The notes beneath the pieces are model-generated. The model saw only the letters and a list, made by a program, of their open reading frames with translations. It did no database searches and was not told the origin of the DNA. The translations under genes were made by a program, and so were the position numbers. Shown here piece after piece: positions 46,601 through 61,600 of a stretch of 64,000 nt of DNA. This stretch comes from Ifrita kowaldi (lineage: Eukaryota; Chordata; Aves; Passeriformes; Cinclosomatidae). The DNA is taken from the NCBI GenBank assembly GCA_013398055.1, contig VZRS01000484.1, positions 2,925 to 66,924 of the forward strand. The letters run 5' to 3'. Within the stretch, counting starts at the first letter, position 1, and each line of letters opens with the position of its first letter.

Positions 46601-49600
46601 AATCATGACTAAAGTACAAATTCGAGACAGACAGTAGAAATGAACAAAATAGTCAACAATATATCTAGGTGCTGATGGAAGATGCATCTCACAACTGTAT
46701 AATGAAAGCCTCAAAAAAGTTGTATAGTGACTAGGAAAAAAAAAAGCATTTACTCATCCAGCTTCATTATCTTTCTTCAAGGATTTAAAACTAGGCCTGA
46801 CTCTGGGGAAGGAGGATAAGCATGCAGCAGTAAGGACAATAGCACACATAGGCAAGACTTCCTGAAAGCCTCCAAAAAACTTACATATCTTAGTGAAAGT
46901 CAGCAGGACTCTTGACTTTCAGTCGTACAGGAATTTCCAAAAAACTAACAAAATCCCTTTCTGAACATATACCTAGGACACAATGGAGACAGAAAAAATT
47001 CTAAGAGAAACTTGTGTGTAGGGAGGAGTCACAAGCCATCTTGAACCACTGTTGACAAAACTTTGCTTTGTATAACACATAACAAATCCCATTTAGAATT
47101 AGTAAAGGGTACACTTGCCTATGTCCAGTCCACTAGCTTTAACAGGAACAGTTTCTACCAATACAGTCTTCTATCACAGAAGGTAGGATTTGTACCAAGA
47201 AAAGCTATGAATAGTTATGTATTTTTACAGACTTTGATGCTGTAATAACAGGCAATTTCTGCTTATCAGAGAATTGCTCCCTTCCGCAGTATTCCTAGTT
47301 TAAAGCCCTGCCCCAACTCCCTGCTCCACTCTAAACTGGCAGGGAGACTGCTTATCCACTTGGCTTCTGCACCCAAACACCCCTTGTTCAGCAAGTGCTC
47401 AAAGCTGGGCTGTGCAGTTTGACATGATCTCGAGTTCTGAAAACCTTATCCTTTGACAAAGTAATATAGCATCTTCTCTTCACAGTGGTCTTCCAGGTGA
47501 TCCCAAATGGGATATTTTAGCTGCTGAACTGAACATGCCAGGTCATGATCGCGATTTTTCAGTGTGATCTCTGGTCCAGTTAAAATCCTCTGAATTAATA
47601 TGAGGAAAAGGAGTACATTTTGTCGCTAGTGAGCAGAGGCCAAGGAAGAAAGTGACATGGATGTTTTATGAAGATAAGAAAACCGAAGCTGTATTAATTT
47701 ACAAATGCACTTATATACCTTAGCACGCTGGACTGACATAAGGTTATTGGTTCTCTGACCAACCACCCCCCAGAGGGATTGGCTGGACCCAGTAATTCTT
47801 ACTTCAGATATTTTCTCCTTGGTATCATAACAATACCATAGTTTACAAAACCTCTCAACTGTTTTCCCGTAGCGTCCATGAGAAAGCAAGGCTTTCACAC
47901 AGACGCTGTCAGAAAACTGAGAAATCTCTCTGCACCCAGACTTTTAGCATTCACAACATTTGGAAAGCTCGTTCAATTTTTGAAGAATCAGCATGGTTAG
48001 CAACAGGTTGCAGGAATAAACGAATCTTCTAAAGCATGTGGTTTGTGAAGGATGCAGAGAACTTGATCTTGAAGTAGAAAGATCCCTTGCTGCTCTGCTG
48101 AAGAGTCACTGCTACTGGTCTTCATGCATGTAGGAGCAGAGATACTTTGAAAACATGACTCCACATGCTTTAAAAATCTGCATTATATTCTTAGGGCCTG
48201 AGTTTTCCACACCTCTCTGGATCTGGATGAACCCTTACAGCTTTTGCTGTTTCAAAGCCACTAATGCCTAACATGCTGTACTTTCTCCTCCTGCTGACCT
48301 CAGCTTTAACTGCTGAACTCTAATAATATGGGAAAATCTTACAGCTGCTGTTGGAGTGGCTTTATTGAGGTAGCAAAGGAGAACTGGTCTAATATGACAC
48401 CAAGAAAAGTACTAGTTTTTGTGATCTGGAACATATTTACAGAGTAATGTGGAAATCATAACTTAGTTCCTCTTAGTTAAGGGGAACCCCTAATTATGTT
48501 AATAACAAACAAAGCACCTCACAGATTAAATAATCAGAAGGATGCAAGTGGGACAAGACAGTTGCTTTTTTGTACCTTTGCAAAGTGGGTTGCCCCTTCC
48601 TTGGTATGTCCTCTGCCTTCTCTGTCTGTTTGTAGAGCTGCCCAGAGCAGAGACTCTCTTACTCCACACGTCCAACTTCCCCAGATGAGAGATTCCCATT
48701 TCTTGGTAGCCTACCAGCTATCATCTTAATACATGTTAAAAGCTAGTCCACTTCTTTTTCTGTAAAGAGCAAGTGACAAGACTTGGCCTAGGAATCAGTA
48801 CGAGGCTACTCAGCACCTCTGAGCACCAGGCCCCTGCTGCTCCTGCTGCAGGGTTGTGGGCAGAGCTTTCCTTTCCACGGTGAGCCATCCACTTTCTGTG
48901 CCAAGAAATGTTCCAGTTGGACAGGCTGGCCCCCTGCTCTCACTCAGCTTTCTTGGGGTTTGCATTCTCACCATTAGCTAGCTGCTCCTTGTCCAGCAGC
49001 ATATCTGCTCCCACCCTTCTCTAGCACGCCCTCCCTTTTGGGGAAACTATGCATTTTCAAAGCCCAGTTTTCAACAGCATACATCTATGCAAAGAAAGGC
49101 ACCACAATATTTCAAAAGTTGAATCCTGCCCTTCCACAGACATGCCAATGAAAGGAGAAGGCTGAACCAGGGAAATATGCCTCTGTTTCTGTTTAAAACA
49201 TTAATCACCCATAGCACAGCAATAAGCTCAACCATTTAAATCAAAAGTGTTAAAGTCCCATGACATCTACAAACACAGCAGTTTGGCCAGAATCCAGCAC
49301 AAGTCAACTTTATGAACAAGGATTCTTTCTCTACGGGGCACTCTAAGTCCCTCCTGGCACTTAAAACCTCTAGAGTGTAGCTCCTAAAAGACTTTCAGAC
49401 CATGGCTGTACAGCAGCAATTGTGTCCTAAACTTACCCTTCCTACAGTAGCTTAATCATGCCTTGCGGGAAGTGTATCTTGCTTCAGCTGTGATTTTGCT
49501 TACTTCTAATTTTTCTCTTTAAAGTTACTTTTACCCAGAGTCCATGTAAGTAGGAAACTGGAGTTCATTACTTGAGGAAAGTATGCACGGAAATGTAGAG

Positions 49601-52600
49601 AACTCCAGATGTGCTACACAACTGGTCTGACTGTGCTAATCACTGGGTAAAATCATAAAGCCTGTGTGATACAGCTCAGGTATATGCCAATTGTTTTTTC
49701 TCTTTCTAAAAACCTATGTAATTATGCAGATTTGTTTTGCACTATAAATGCCAGTAATTTCATGTGGATTTCATGCACCTTCCAGTCCTTATTATTGCAC
49801 TCATCCACTGCATTACGTGGGAGGACATAACCATGTCCCACTGTATTGATTTCCTGGTTCAGCAACTAAATCAAAATTAAACAAATACTGTTATTAACAA
49901 GTATTGTTATTTTAATTAGAGCTCTTGTACAAGCTCAGGCTCTGCCTTTTGAAATTAAAGGCCTAGGCCATCTGAGAACTACATTTGAGGTGTTTAGCTC
50001 TACACTGTAAGGAGTATTTCTTTTTTATAAAGACATTGTGATCCATGTTAGGTGAATGGTTGAACTCAATTATACTAGAGGTATTTTCAAACCTAAATGA
50101 TTCTATTATTCTAAGTAAATAAAAAAATAAATCTGATTTTGGTAATGGTTATATGGCCATCTCTGAGGAACGAATGAGTTCCTTCCTTAGGCAATAGACA
50201 TATGCCTGAATTCCTTTAAAGTCTTCATATCCCTGATCTGTTTCATTAAACCATGTTTTCTATCCAAAAGTCACCTTGTAATTAAGACTAGGAAATCATG
50301 CATTACGAAGTCACTAAGGAACAAATTCCCTGAAGTCAATACAGATACCGAAGTATAACTCTTCCCTTTCCTTACTGTCCTTTGGGTGGAACCTCCTTAA
50401 GATTACACAATTGGTGGTCATGTGGTCCCACATCCAGTGGTATCAAATAAAGCAGAGACCAGAATCAAATTTATCATGCATTGCTGTAGGAAAGTCTTCC
50501 ATGAAGCCTCTGGATATGCTGATAGTTTGGGCTCATAGACTTAAAAAAAAATTAATCTCCTAACGTAATATTTAGTTCCTACCAAAATCAGCCAATTTTT
50601 CAGAAAGACAGATCAATCCATGTTAAAGTCAGACATGGCCAAAAGCCATTGCTCTGGAAAATTTAGGTCAAGCCAGTGAGGAGCCTAACCAGCACATCTT
50701 CCTGACTATTCTTTTCCCCTGCCTGCGATATCACCTCCACAGGGGAAAAACTTTTGGGGAGACATGGCACTGAAAAGTCTGTAGCTGTCTGCGCTTCCCC
50801 CCTCCTGCTGTGGTCCTGTCTGCTGCCAGCACCAGATGCTTTGTTTTTAAGGAAACACCAGTCCCCAGCGCTAGTAAGCCACAGGTTCACCTCTTGTTCC
50901 ATTCCATTACAGGCTGTAAGGACACTGTACTTCACCCACCCACATCCGTCTTGCATTCACCTCTGGTTTACTGTGCTGCATTCCGACCACTGTGAGGACA
51001 GGGTGGCACCGTGCAGAGACAGACCCTAAAATGCCTGCTTTGAAAACGTCACACAGCTTTTTGTGCCTGTATTGATCTAAAGCTCTGCAGGGTTTGAGTC
51101 CAGGCCCCAGGTAGCACAGAGGGCACAGTCACACAGAAAAACAGCCAGCAGCACCCACGGCGGGACTCCTTCAGCTTTAGACCAAAGTTGCAATAAGCTC
51201 TGACTTAGCAGCCCTCTGTCCATCCTAGCCCGTGCTCTGAGGAAGGGTCACTTTCAAAGTACTTTGTCAAAGCAGATAAGGCATGCTTCTGCCCAAAAGG
51301 CAAATCTTGAAATGAGATATTCAGATGTCTCAGGCCATCAGGTGATTTGCTTCTTCCACAAACACTTTTTACACCTTGCAATTCAAGGCTTCCTCTTGCA
51401 CAGGAAACGTGCTTAAGAATTTCTGATTGTTTTCCATGCCAAAATAATTCCAAAGTGCTGCAAATCCTTATTTTATACCAGCTCCCTCCAAAATAACACC
51501 ACTGATTTTGGATCAAGAGTCTGTATTTTGTTTTAAAAGGAGTTTATAGCAGAAACTGTGGAAGCTGGTATGTGGACAGTGTTTAAAAGGGGAGCATGAG
51601 ACTCATAAATATGAGGAACTGTCACTTCCTATGATTAACATCCATGTGATGCTTGACATTATGGCTGGATGTATCAAATAAAGCACAGTAAAAATAAAGT
51701 TATCTCCATCTCCAGTTAGCAAAATGCATTTCTCTCTGTCTTATTTTGCTGAGCTCCTCTGCTTGCTTTTTTAAAAACCACAACACTTATTTGCTGCTTA
51801 GGGCTCCATTATGATGCTATTTTCCATCTGTGTCCCCTCCTTGCTGTTCCTTACCATGCCCACGCCATTTCAGTAAGCATGAACACTTCACACTGTAAAT
51901 AAGTACTGTTGCAGCAGATGCTTGGGGTGATTTCTTGCATTTAGTCGTACAGCAAATGAGACTGCAAATTGCCAGGACAGGGAAGCAATGTGGTGCTTTG
52001 TCATCTTCAGAAGTTACAGATTGTTTTAAGTTATGAACATAGGGCATTAGTTGTTCTGACTAGAGAGAGAAAATTAATCTCTTATTACATTTTTTGTCAT
52101 CTTCCTGCGTGTTCTCAGCTGATGCCACCTCACTTTACTCTGCCCCTTTCTGAGTTTTTGGAGTGCTTTCCCCCCATCCTTTCATTGTCCTGCCTGTACC
52201 TTGTCAGAATCAGGTCCCTACTCAATCTCTTTCATGAAACAGAAATTCTCATTCACGGCAGCTCTTATAGTTTCATACCCCATGATCAGTGATGCTTTTC
52301 CCAAAGCCAGGAGTCTTGAATGCTTTTTCTTTACATAAAAAACCCAAACAAACAAACAAAACAAGAGAACAGTTTGACTGTTCAAACTCCCACTTCTATT
52401 CTTCAAAAGCATATGGGAGATGAAGAGTTTCAAAACACAAGTACCATAATCATATGTCCTCTTCTGTATTTCTTTGCTGTCTCTGTACAACTGTAACTCA
52501 CAGACTTTCTCCTCTATGTTTTGGTTTTCTTGGTCTCTGAGTAACTCTGTCATTGCCCTTTGTAGACTGCCACAGCATCTGCCCAGCACCAGGCCTGGTC

Positions 52601-55600
52601 CCTACTAGGGGTGTAGGTGTCTGAGGTTTTCAGCAACCTCCACAGGCTTCAGTTCATTAACCTGGACCATTTCCAGAAGGAAGAGCAGTGAATATCTAAT
52701 TCTGAGCTCACGAGAAGCACAAAGCGTTCAGCCCTGAATGACTGAAATTACCAGACTTAAAGTGGCTCTAACCCAGTTGTTCATTTCACATGCAAAACGC
52801 GATGTTTTCTGAAAAGATAGAATAAAGACAGGAACACCAGTGGGAGGCATCCAACATCCAGCTTGATCACTGTGAATACCCGAGCACAACACTTTCCTCC
52901 TTCCCCTAGTATTTCACAGGAACAACAAGACTGTAACTGATCACAGTGCAGATGCTCTGTCTCTCTTGTGATTGACTATGGTTACAAATCTGGATCATAT
53001 GACAACTGGTGACATGATCTGATATGACGTCACTGTCCAGTGACAAAATCAAGGCAAAACATCCATCCTAGGAATTTTGTTTTATTTATCCCGTTCTTAA
53101 TCAGTCCCTGAAGTTAATACAGTTCCACTTCAGCAGTATGTCTTCCAAAACATCTCTAAAATAATCCTAAAGTGCTTCTCTAACATCTGATAATGACACA
53201 AAACATCCAAAAATGGTACTGAATGCTCTTCAAATTATGAATTGCAAATAATTGCCATCCTTTTGATATAGGTGACATCAGAGTATGCCTGCAAGGACAA
53301 AGAGCAGTTCTCACTGACTTTTTAGAAGACCCTCTGACTATCTGTGGTTTTATTAGATCCATATTTGTTATGACAACAGCACCTGATCATCTTCTGATTG
53401 TGCTGGGACAGAGGATGACAACTCTTAGATGTTAAAACTGCTGTGCAGGTAGTATGTTGCATAATGCCTCTGGCAAAAAAGCAAAGAAAATCAATTGTAC
53501 AAGAGCAAATATTCTGTACTTCTTGAAGATCAATCAAGCATCCAAAACAGCTTTTTGTTCACACACCTCTGCTGAAGAAAGCATCATGCAGGGTTTAAAA
53601 CCCATGAAGAGCATTTAGAAGTGACCAATACAGACCTCAGTATCCCTGAGGAATGTTGCTGTGTAAGTCAGGGATATTGAGGGGCTCCAAACACAGATCT
53701 TCTGGTCCATTTTCCTGGCCTTTGGCAGCTACCTAGGACAGAGTGCAAATGAGCTACTTCCCCTCCAGAATGTGTCAGTCACTTCCAAGCTGTGCCTCAG
53801 AGCAGCTGAATTAACAGCAACCAGATCCCTGGTCTTTCACATGCATCCTGATCAGGAATTGCTGTTTCTGACACTTCCCACGGTGAAGTGAATTGTTGAA
53901 GACTCCAAGATGACCTAGTAACTAGTAACCTAGTTACAAGTAGGACACGGAGGGATGTTTAGTGAGAGTTGCTAAGCATTTCCCTCCTGCAGTTAAAGTG
54001 AAGGGGGCTGAGCTTCTTTGTAAAATCAGATTTGCATTTACCTCTGCCAACAGACTCACATGGGCACAGCACTTTGTGGGAGTAACAGCTTCAAAGTGCT
54101 AAAAGGATAAATGCTATAGGATTTAGGATGGTTCCTAAAATACTGCCACAAAAAGGTCTGGTGGCTAGGCCAAGGCGGTTGCTTGGGAGATCAAAGCTCA
54201 TTACTGGTCTCCCCCATGCCCCACCTCACAGGAGAGCATCCTATTTCTGTGCTCAGCAACATCAGTGGAGACCCAAAAATAGAGTTTGCTAATTCAGGGC
54301 AGTGTGGGGCTAGGGTAGAGTGAGTGAAGATTGCAGTCCTGTGGCTCCAAGGGAAGTGTTATCCATGAACATTGTAGTTCGAGCCTTTCAGCAGCAAGGC
54401 TTCTCTGCTCATAGGGTTGCTGGAGAAAGCCGATTTGAGGTCATAATCAGAGGGGAAGCTAGAGGTGAACAGGGCCAGCTGCCCTTGTAGCTGTCACCAA
54501 GTGATGGGTTTGACTTTGCTGGTGTGAGGGCAAAAGACTGTCAGGAACAGAAATGAGCAGACTGGAAGATTGGGCCATGCTTTTAGGGAGGTGCATGGAG
54601 CACAGGAGTTTTCCTCGCCAGTTCTCCTGCTGCAGGAAGACTATGTTTTTCTGCTGCCAGGAGAGAGAGGATGTAAGATTAAACCCTGGAAGGAAAGATC
54701 AGAAAATGCTGAGTAAGTGAGGATATCATTTCAGAGCCAGGAATATTTTGCCTTGTGGGCATACCCGCTGAGTTCTGGGGCCTTTCCTTCCCTTGCAGAG
54801 GAACGGTCACTGAGTCTAGACACAGGGTCTTGGCCATGTCTGCCTGGTTCTAGATTGTAAGAACAGTCATGTTTTCAATCAATGAGACAGGTGGGCACAT
54901 GATCTAGCAATTCCTTTGTGATCAATGGCTATTAGTTCTACCTTCTCCTGTCACGGAAAAGGAGGCAACAGCCTTCATCATATCTCCAGCTAGAGATGTG
55001 AAAGACCAGCAGCTGTGCCAGTCATTGCTATCTTTTTCCTCCACTTTCACTGTTGTCTCTTCAGGACTGGCAAAAGCCAACCTTAGAGCAGTCCTGGGCA
55101 TTTCCAGGACTTCAACTTTCTCTCTGAATACAGCACCTGCACCTGCCTGGGGGGCATAAATCTACCTGCCAGACTTCACAGATACCTTGTACACATTTGA
55201 CTGCCTCATACTAACACATAGGGCTCAAGTACCATGCACTATGTCCTCCATCCTTACTTCCCAGCTGAAGACTTCGGTGTACTTTGAACAGGAGCACCCC
55301 ACTCCACCCCCTTAAAATGCAGATGACACGCCCCTAGTCTCTTCCCTGCCTACCACTGGGCAAAATTTTAAAATATCTTTCTTTATGGGTTCCTGGCTCC
55401 TCTCTGATTCCCAGTTTGTTCCTGAGAGAACTGTTTTCCATTCACTAGCAGATCTACACAGCACTTTCCTGACATCTGTTCCTGGGTTTATGGCATAAAA
55501 AAAACTGGGAGTGTCAATTCCTCTTCTAATCATTGGCTAGGATCTTGAGACAGATATTATCAGGTTGTTTCCAAGTTTAACCAGGTGACTAATTTTCCAA

Positions 55601-58600
55601 GGACATGAGAAAAGTCTTAACTAAAGCCACTTTAAATGGACCATTTCAGGCCTTTGAAGTCTGGTGGCATCAAAATGCATAGAGTTTAAGTAAGTTATTT
55701 AGTGACTCATGGCAGTAATTAAACCAACAATATAAACACTGCTGTGTTTCTATTACATGGGACATGTAATGGCTTCCCTGAAACCTGGTTTGCTGTGCTT
55801 CTGCCTGCTTGTTGACTCTTCTCTCTATGAATAAGTGCAACAGAAACCTTAAAATTCATCTTACCCTTGGGACTGTTCTTCTAATCTAGATACATAATTC
55901 ATTTTGTCACGAAAAGCCATACCTCTTGAAGCAATTGCACTGTTGTTTTCAGGAAGACCTTATAATGTCATTGTTATGAACAAGCTTTTTGCTCCTGAAG
56001 CAGTGGGATTTGGTATTAAGAAACACAGACAGAGCAAAACTTACTTTGGAGCTTTGGTTGAATTTTTTACTTTTCCTTCAAGCTGTGGGAGGGAGGGCAG
56101 GAAGAGGCTGCAGTCTGGGGCAGTGTGATGTGCTCTCCCACATTGCACCATTATGTCAGCCAGCAGTACTGCTCCCTGGTATTTTGCCACTGAAACCTTT
56201 AAATGTCATTACCCCTGTGGGTAATTCTGCTTTACACTCCAGCGTATCAGCCTCACTCCTGGCACGAGGAAGCCGTACTGCCACTTAGGAGATACGGCTT
56301 CAATCCTCAGTTCTGGCTTTCCTGATTTCTCTCCTGCACAGCAGATTTAAATTTAGCATTCAAGAAGGCTGTAGTGTACTTTCATAGGAACTAGAAGAAG
56401 TGGTCTTGAGGGCTAGGAAGAGTAATGAGAAATACGCCTAGCCACCTGTGAGCAGTAGTGGGGCAAAAGTGGAGAACTGGTGACACTTTTTGAAGGGGTC
56501 CAGAGGCACCATGAGAACAGCATCTCCCTCCAGCACCTCTGCTGGTTCCACAGGAGGCCTAGGACTGGGAATGCTGGTGTTCAGTGGGTGCTGGCAGCTC
56601 AGCTTCTCACTGTCCTGGTAGCAGGCACAAAGCTGTTCTTACCATGATGCTCTACACCCCTCTTCAGGGACAAAAACGAAACAGTTTTCACCTTTCACTT
56701 GTCATACCCCTTCCCTGTCAGAAGAGGAGAGAACTGATCAGATGCACTCCTCCAATGCTCCAGTGCAGCAGACCAGAGAAGAGGGTGTTCAGATGTGATG
56801 CAGTGCTTCTCAAGTGTAGATCTTGAGGCATGGCCAAGGAATATTATTTGCTTTTTGTATTTTTCACCCCTTAACCAAGTCCTCCTTTTGCTTGCAGCTC
56901 AGTATTTCGCTAGCATCATGGTCATCGTTGGTCTGTCTGTGGTGGTAACAGTGCTGGTTCTGCAGTTTCACCATCATGACCCCCAAGCAGGAAAGATGCC
57001 CAAATGGGTAAGCAATTCTGGTGGTAAACATTCAGCAGGTTACTACTGAAAGAAAAGAAAATTGTCTAAAAGCTATAGTAAACTTGTTATAGGTAAGAGG
57101 CAGAAATTGTTCTCCATTAATCTGAAGAGTCAGTTACAAACAGCATAGTTGACACATTTGCAACTGAAGGGAAAGAACAAGCATACTAAATTTGCTTTCC
57201 CAGTAAAATAAGTTTCTCTTATTCTCCATTAAAAATAGTTCCTCCTATTTGGCCTTTCTTTTTAATCTTATGAAGGAGTGGTTGAGTCATGACAAAGTAA
57301 TCTCACTCAGCACCCACTTTGCAAGTGCCAATCCTGTGGGCAGTACCTTGATTTCTTATCCAGCAGACACCAGTACTGACAGAATGTGCTAAGCAAACAT
57401 TAGTCTCTACTGGGAAGTTTGTCTTCTTCCATCTGATCTATTCCCAGTGCATTAGCATGTGAACCCTCTTTTCTCTACAGCAGCACACTTTGTCAGCCCA
57501 GTGAGGTCCAGCACCAATGCCAGCTGGCTTTCAAATGGAGTGTTTCCTTTAGATTTTCGAGTTAAAAGAAAATTATGCTTTCCCCCCCCCCCCTTTTTCC
57601 TAATAGATTTTAGAATAGGTGAGGTAGGCTTGTGTTTACAAAATGAAAAACAACAAAAGCAGAAGCAGAAACAAATAGTCACAGTCAACTATTTACCACC
57701 CTGTTTTCACAGGAGTCTGATTGTACAACATCCTCTGCTATCTTGCTCACCACATTTGTCATGCTACACAATTATCCTGACATGCTGGATAATTGGATAT
57801 CACATGGTTACCAATGTCAGCCCAAGTTCAGAACTGCTTTCTAATTCCTCTCTTAAAATAAACTGCAGTTTCAATGCATTTTTTTTTTAAGTCCAACAAC
57901 AATTAAGCATACTTACAATTATTTCCCAAAGTGCTGTATGATTTAAAAACCTCTTATTTTCAAGGCAGCAGAGAATGTGAATTCTGGATGAACCTGCATG
58001 TAAGCAAAACCTGAGGGCACAACTCTGGGGAAACATGCTTCAGATGTCTACATAGACAGAGTCTGCAGCGGTGTAACAGACCCGATTTTATTGCTTTGTC
58101 TGCTTTTTGAGGAGCCCAGACACAATGGCTCATGTTAGACCTGCTCACACGCCCTGCAAGTTAACTCTTGCTCTCTACCAGTCTCTTGTTTTCCTGGCTG
58201 GAAACACAGCGTGCTCCAAACTCTCACTCAGGAAGAACTGTGGAGGGCTGTGAGCCCTTGGCGCAGGAGCCCTCTGCACTCTCTTGGAGGAGAGAGGCCT
58301 GAGGGGAAAAAGACTCTCCCAGAGATAAGCAACCTTCCTCTGGGTCATGGTGACAAAAAGAGCCACGCCCTACATGCCTTGCTTCTTTATGGTAACAGCC
58401 TGTACCCCGCTGGCTAATTAGTTTCTACCCCACCCCTGCCTTCCCCATATAACCTCTGCCCCAAGCCCTGGTGACAGGGAGTTCTTGTCCCTGGCATTCC
58501 CTTCACAGGGGCTGCTGGACAATAAAGGCTGTCTCTGCGGAGCTGCCGTGCGAGGCTCCTGTCTCTCTGTCCCCGAGTGCTGCCGGGGTGATTTCACAAA

Positions 58601-61600
58601 GAGCAGAGTCACAAGAGCTGGTATCACTTGTAGCAGAGAAGTTGCTACACTTGCTGAAATCACCTGCTGCTCAGGGAAGTTACTAAAGCCTCTGGAAGAG
58701 CCTTTCCCTGGCAGGATGCTTTCTCTAGGAAGGTCGCAACACACTGGGCTGTCCACCATCGGATACCCTGAAAGCAATAAAGAACCTCGTTCAGTGGCCT
58801 GACAGCTGAACTGGCATACATTACAAAACATGCCATCAGGAAGCAAAAACTGTGGAAAGCATTACTGGGAAGTGCAGATGATAGACTGTAAAAGTTGTAG
58901 ACCAGATGAGCTGACAGGGCTGAGGGATCTCAAGAGGAAAAGAGTGAATGCCAAGTGTGGAGGGAAGAGGCTGACCCCACAAAAGTAGGGATTTTTACTC
59001 TACAAGACTTAATTGTTAGAAGGCTCAGTTGTTAGAATTCATGGCAGTCTCTATTTTTTTTTTCTATTTCGCCTGTCCACCTATGTCAGGTGTTTCTTAC
59101 AGAGACATCTTGAATGACTTTCTCTCAGTAAAAAAAACCAATCTGAAGTGAAGAAGTAACTTAAGAAAGAAGAAAATTTCTTGCATTAAATTTTTCTGCA
59201 TTTCCAGTACCAGCAGCTGCCCTTACCATCTACTTACTTCCCACAATGTCCTCTTTACTGTCAGAGCCAGGCATCAGTTTATTGCAAACTCTAATCCTGA
59301 TTAATTGGATATTGTAACAGGATTGTTCTCACCTCCTGCTTAAATGGATTTGTCTGCTGGAGTCAGTTGCAGGGAGAGGCACTGGACAATTGGGCATGTG
59401 TGGGCGCTTCTGCAGACCCAGAAGATTTGACTGAATGCATTTCCTAAGCACCTGCTTTCTAAACCATTTACAGTTGCACAGTTTATTTTCCCTGCCTGTC
59501 TCTCAAGGGCTCTGTGCTTGCACTTTGCAACAGAAGAGGGAGAAGAGTGCCCGTTAGTGCAGAGTTTATCCTCTCTGTAGCTGTTCACTTCCCTTATGCC
59601 ACTGCTTAGAATTGTGGCTTCCTTTCTATTAATCTTTGATGACTTGCAAACCAGCTTTTTCCAAGAGAGGAATTTAAATCCAAGGTGTTCAGCCAGGGCA
59701 TTTGTTGGCTACTCAGTTGAGAAGTGAGAGCTGCTGACCGATTGACACTTTCGATGATGTCTGCTGAGCTAGCATGGGAAAGAACACTAAAGAAGGCCCA
59801 GCTAAGGAGCTGTTTGGGAGTGGGTAACATCAGGCATGGACTACAGCTCAACTGACCTTTCTCTACTGACAGCCAAGGCTGTTGCATAGGAAAGAGATAT
59901 GGAGAGACCAAGCACTGAGGGAAGAAGGGGTTTTGTGGGAAAAGGCAAGAGGACTCTAGCTCTTTGCCCTGCCTAAATCAGGTTTGTTATGTTTCAGGCT
60001 TCTCTTTTGATATGCTTCAAACCTGGACATGCACAGTTTTGCTCTGGTGCAGATACCCCTTATCATGAGAGCTTTAATTGGAGACTCTCTGCTCTGGCCT
60101 AGGCCAGGCAGGTGTCTGTGATGGGAGCTAGCAGTACAGCTGCATTATAATTAGGAGAGGCTCACAGAAGGGTTGCTGACCTCTGAAGACGGCTGTACCT
60201 GTGTATTTCCTTCATAGAAACCCATATATGACAATGCAGGTGAGAGTATAGATTCATATTATCATGCTCAGCTGTTTTCCAAAAACCTGTATCCTGCAGC
60301 TGTCTCTTGAATTAATTGATATGACAAGAACAGATTGATGCCTGAATGTCTGTGTTTTCAAGGAAATAAGGCATTTGAAATTCAAGCTAATTAAAAGCTG
60401 TGTTACTGTCTTCTGGGTATTTATTTTTCTATGGGAAATGGGTGTGACTGTAGTTATAAATGTAATTTCCCTAAGGAGTAAAAACTCTGTCTTGAAAGAA
60501 AAAGCAGCATTCCTATATAAAAGTGCTTTTTCACCTCATATCTCCTTTCAGAGTTAAGGCAGATACATTAACATTTTCTAATAAGAAAGTTTATCTGACT
60601 TAATGTTTTGGAATTTCACAGTCCTGGAGAACTAACTTCTCTCTCCCCTTTGCAGCCGACACTGTCGATACATTGCTAGCAATTAAGACCTTTATTTTGT
60701 TCTATGTTGTCCCATTTTGTGTCCATGAGCAGTCTGAACACATTGTAATTAAGTAAGTTCAATTAAAAGCAGAATCAGTTTTTTAGGCTGCAACACTATA
60801 GGTTACTATTTGTTTGCGGTGACTATGGAGGAAATAATGAAATATTTAAAGCAAAATAATAGGAATAATGGGAAAACAGTCTTTCAGGACTGTCATAATT
60901 TAAACCCAGATGGCATCTTAGTACCAGACAGCCACTTGCTCACACTCCATCTCCCTTCCCTCGTGAGGACAAGAATCAGAAAAAAACTCCAACACTTTGT
61001 GGGTTGAGAGAAGAACAGCTTAATAATTGAAACAGAATACAACACAATAATATGAATAATATTAATTATAATAATGAATAACAGTAATAAATACAATAAT
61101 AACAGCAGGGGAAAGAGCAAGAATAATAAAATGCAAGAGAAACAGGTGATGCACAATAAAATTGCTCACCACCTGCTGACTGATGCACAGCCTGGTTTTG
61201 GGCAGCAATTGACAGCCTCCAACCAACTCCCCATACTTTATATCCTTTTGGAATATCCCTTTGGCTAGTTCAGGTCAGCTGTCCTGGCCATGCTTCCTCA
61301 TGGCATTGTGTGCACCTGCTTGCTGGCAGAGCACAGGAAACTGAAAAGTCTTTGATTCAGGGTAAGCACTAGTTTCCAACAACTAAAACATCAGTGTTTT
61401 ATCAACATTATTCTCATATTGAATCTAAAACACCACACTGTACCAGGTACTAGAAAAAAATTAACTCAGTTCCAGCCAAAACCATGACAATGATGAAGAA
61501 CAAAACATTCATTAGTGGGAGAGAAGCAAAATGGCTCACAGAAAATGGCACTGGGCTGTGACCTAGAAGAACTCACACTACAAAATTAAAAAAAATTGTA

